Positions 63,355-64,000 of a DNA stretch of 64,000 nucleotides are shown here, in pieces; positions within the stretch are counted from its first letter, which is position 1; each line of letters begins with the position of its first letter. Below the pieces are notes generated by a model. The model saw nothing but the letters and a program-made list of their open reading frames with translations. It made no database searches and was not told the DNA's origin. Made by a program: the position numbers and the translations under genes. The stretch covers positions 1-64,000 of the forward strand of contig JAAFHZ010000005.1 of NCBI GenBank assembly GCA_013297675.1. The letters run 5' to 3'. Origin of the DNA: Synechococcales cyanobacterium bin59.metabat.ball.084 (lineage in GTDB: Bacteria; Cyanobacteriota; Cyanobacteriia; Cyanobacteriales; Chamaesiphonaceae).

Positions 63355-64000
63355 ATGCAACAAGTAGATTTCACCACCCTGACCGCAGCTTGCCAAGAGC
63401 TGTCGATCGATTGGATTCCTTCGCGGTTAGAAACCGTTTACCAATTCGACAAACACACCATCGCTCTGGGCTTGCGCAACTTTGCCGGTCGCGGCTGGCT
63501 AGGCATTTCCTGGCATCCAGAAGCTTCACGGATTGCCATGACTCAGGCTCCGCCCAAGATTCCCGATACTTTTACCTTTAGTCAGCAGCTTAAGTCCCAG
63601 CTTGGGGGTTTGGCCTTGGTGGCGATCGCACCAGTAGCTCCCTGGGAGCGGGTGATGGATTTGCAGTTTGCCCGCAGACCGGGAGATCCGATCGAGTTCC
63701 ATTTGTTTGTGGAAGTGATGGGTAAGTATAGTAACGCCACCTTGACCGATGCCGATCGATTAATTATTTCTACTGCTCACCAAGTTAGCGGCAAACAGTC
63801 TTCGGTACGCACGGTGCAGACTGGACAGCCCTATGAGCTGCCGCCGGGAATGCTCAGCGCCATGCCGAAATTGAATGAATCGATCGAAGATTGGCAAGAA
63901 CGAGTTAGCTTGCTGCCGGGATTGGTCACTAAGCGCTTGATCGCTAGCTATCGGGGCTTGAGTACGGCTTTAACCAGTGGGTTATTAGTAGCTGCCGGGT
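63355..64000 (+). CDS. rqcH: RqcH/Rqc2 (NFACT) family protein, 3'-truncated
   Basis: The frame opens at ATG 63355 and runs off the window after 215 codons. The visible part is the NFACT-N domain: VDFTTLTAACQELSIDWIPSR, YQFDKHTIALGLR, GRGWLGISWHPEASRIAM, FSQQLKSQLGGLAL, VMDLQFARRPGDPIEFHLFVEVMGKYSNATLTD and QPYELPP. RqcH proteins bind the obstructed large ribosomal subunit and direct alanine tailing in ribosome-associated quality control; older annotations say fibronectin-binding protein. Coiled-coil and NFACT-R domains must follow outside the window. Confidence 0.9.
   Translation, partial: MQQVDFTTLTAACQELSIDWIPSRLETVYQFDKHTIALGLRNFAGRGWLGISWHPEASRIAMTQAPPKIPDTFTFSQQLKSQLGGLALVAIAPVAPWERVMDLQFARRPGDPIEFHLFVEVMGKYSNATLTDADRLIISTAHQVSGKQSSVRTVQTGQPYELPPGMLSAMPKLNESIEDWQERVSLLPGLVTKRLIASYRGLSTALTSGLLVAAG

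Overview
This 64 kb window is chromosomal DNA from a cyanobacterium. Three things support that: many HIP1-type GCGATCGC and CGATCG palindromes on both strands, families that are mostly cyanobacterial (SLH/OprB-type porin, cyanobacterial glutamate-cysteine ligase, a CugP-type UDP-glucose pyrophosphorylase, a cyanobacteriochrome-like GAF domain), and overall gene style. I cannot place the genus. No rRNA, tRNA or CRISPR array was recognised.

Layout. 1-9.5 kb: end of an outer-membrane porin, gnd, gshA, a hicAB toxin-antitoxin pair, a PcrA/UvrD helicase and a two-gene ATPase plus HNH-nuclease unit that resembles the Septu (PtuAB) anti-phage system. 9.5-10.7 kb: mostly non-coding. 10.7-17.6 kb: a signalling block with a giant hybrid kinase carrying a possible bilin-binding GAF domain, an RsbW-like anti-sigma kinase, a receiver-PP2C phosphatase and two STAS anti-sigma antagonists. 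17.7-40.4 kb: a polysaccharide locus. Its leftward operon is DUF3131, 4xDUF3131, cellulose-synthase-like GT2, possibly running on into the two STAS genes. The divergent operon is GH2-GH9. Further genes encode a predicted outer-membrane barrel, an RTX-repeat GH16 glucanase, and an OpgC acyltransferase, DUF3131, SGNH esterase operon, with a divergent UDP-glucose pyrophosphorylase. 40.4-43.8 kb: a response regulator and a hybrid kinase. 44-59 kb: two paralogous giant surface proteins, separated by a CBS-GAF hybrid kinase and a decayed IS4-family transposase; the second surface gene is flanked by imperfect direct repeats. 59.9-64 kb: ordinary genes (DUF456 membrane protein, secreted protein, exonuclease III, peroxiredoxin Q, Uma2-family protein, and the start of an RqcH/NFACT protein).

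Main hypothesis. The 10.7-40.4 kb block may be one system: a possibly light-sensing phosphorelay and partner-switching module controlling synthesis, trimming, acylation and export of a secreted beta-glucan. UDP-glucose would come from the pyrophosphorylase, polymerisation from the GT2 enzyme, processing from six DUF3131 domains plus GH9, GH16 and GH2 hydrolases, decoration from the OpgC/SGNH pair, and outer-membrane passage perhaps from the barrel protein. The family assignments come from motifs read directly. The link between the genes is inference from layout.
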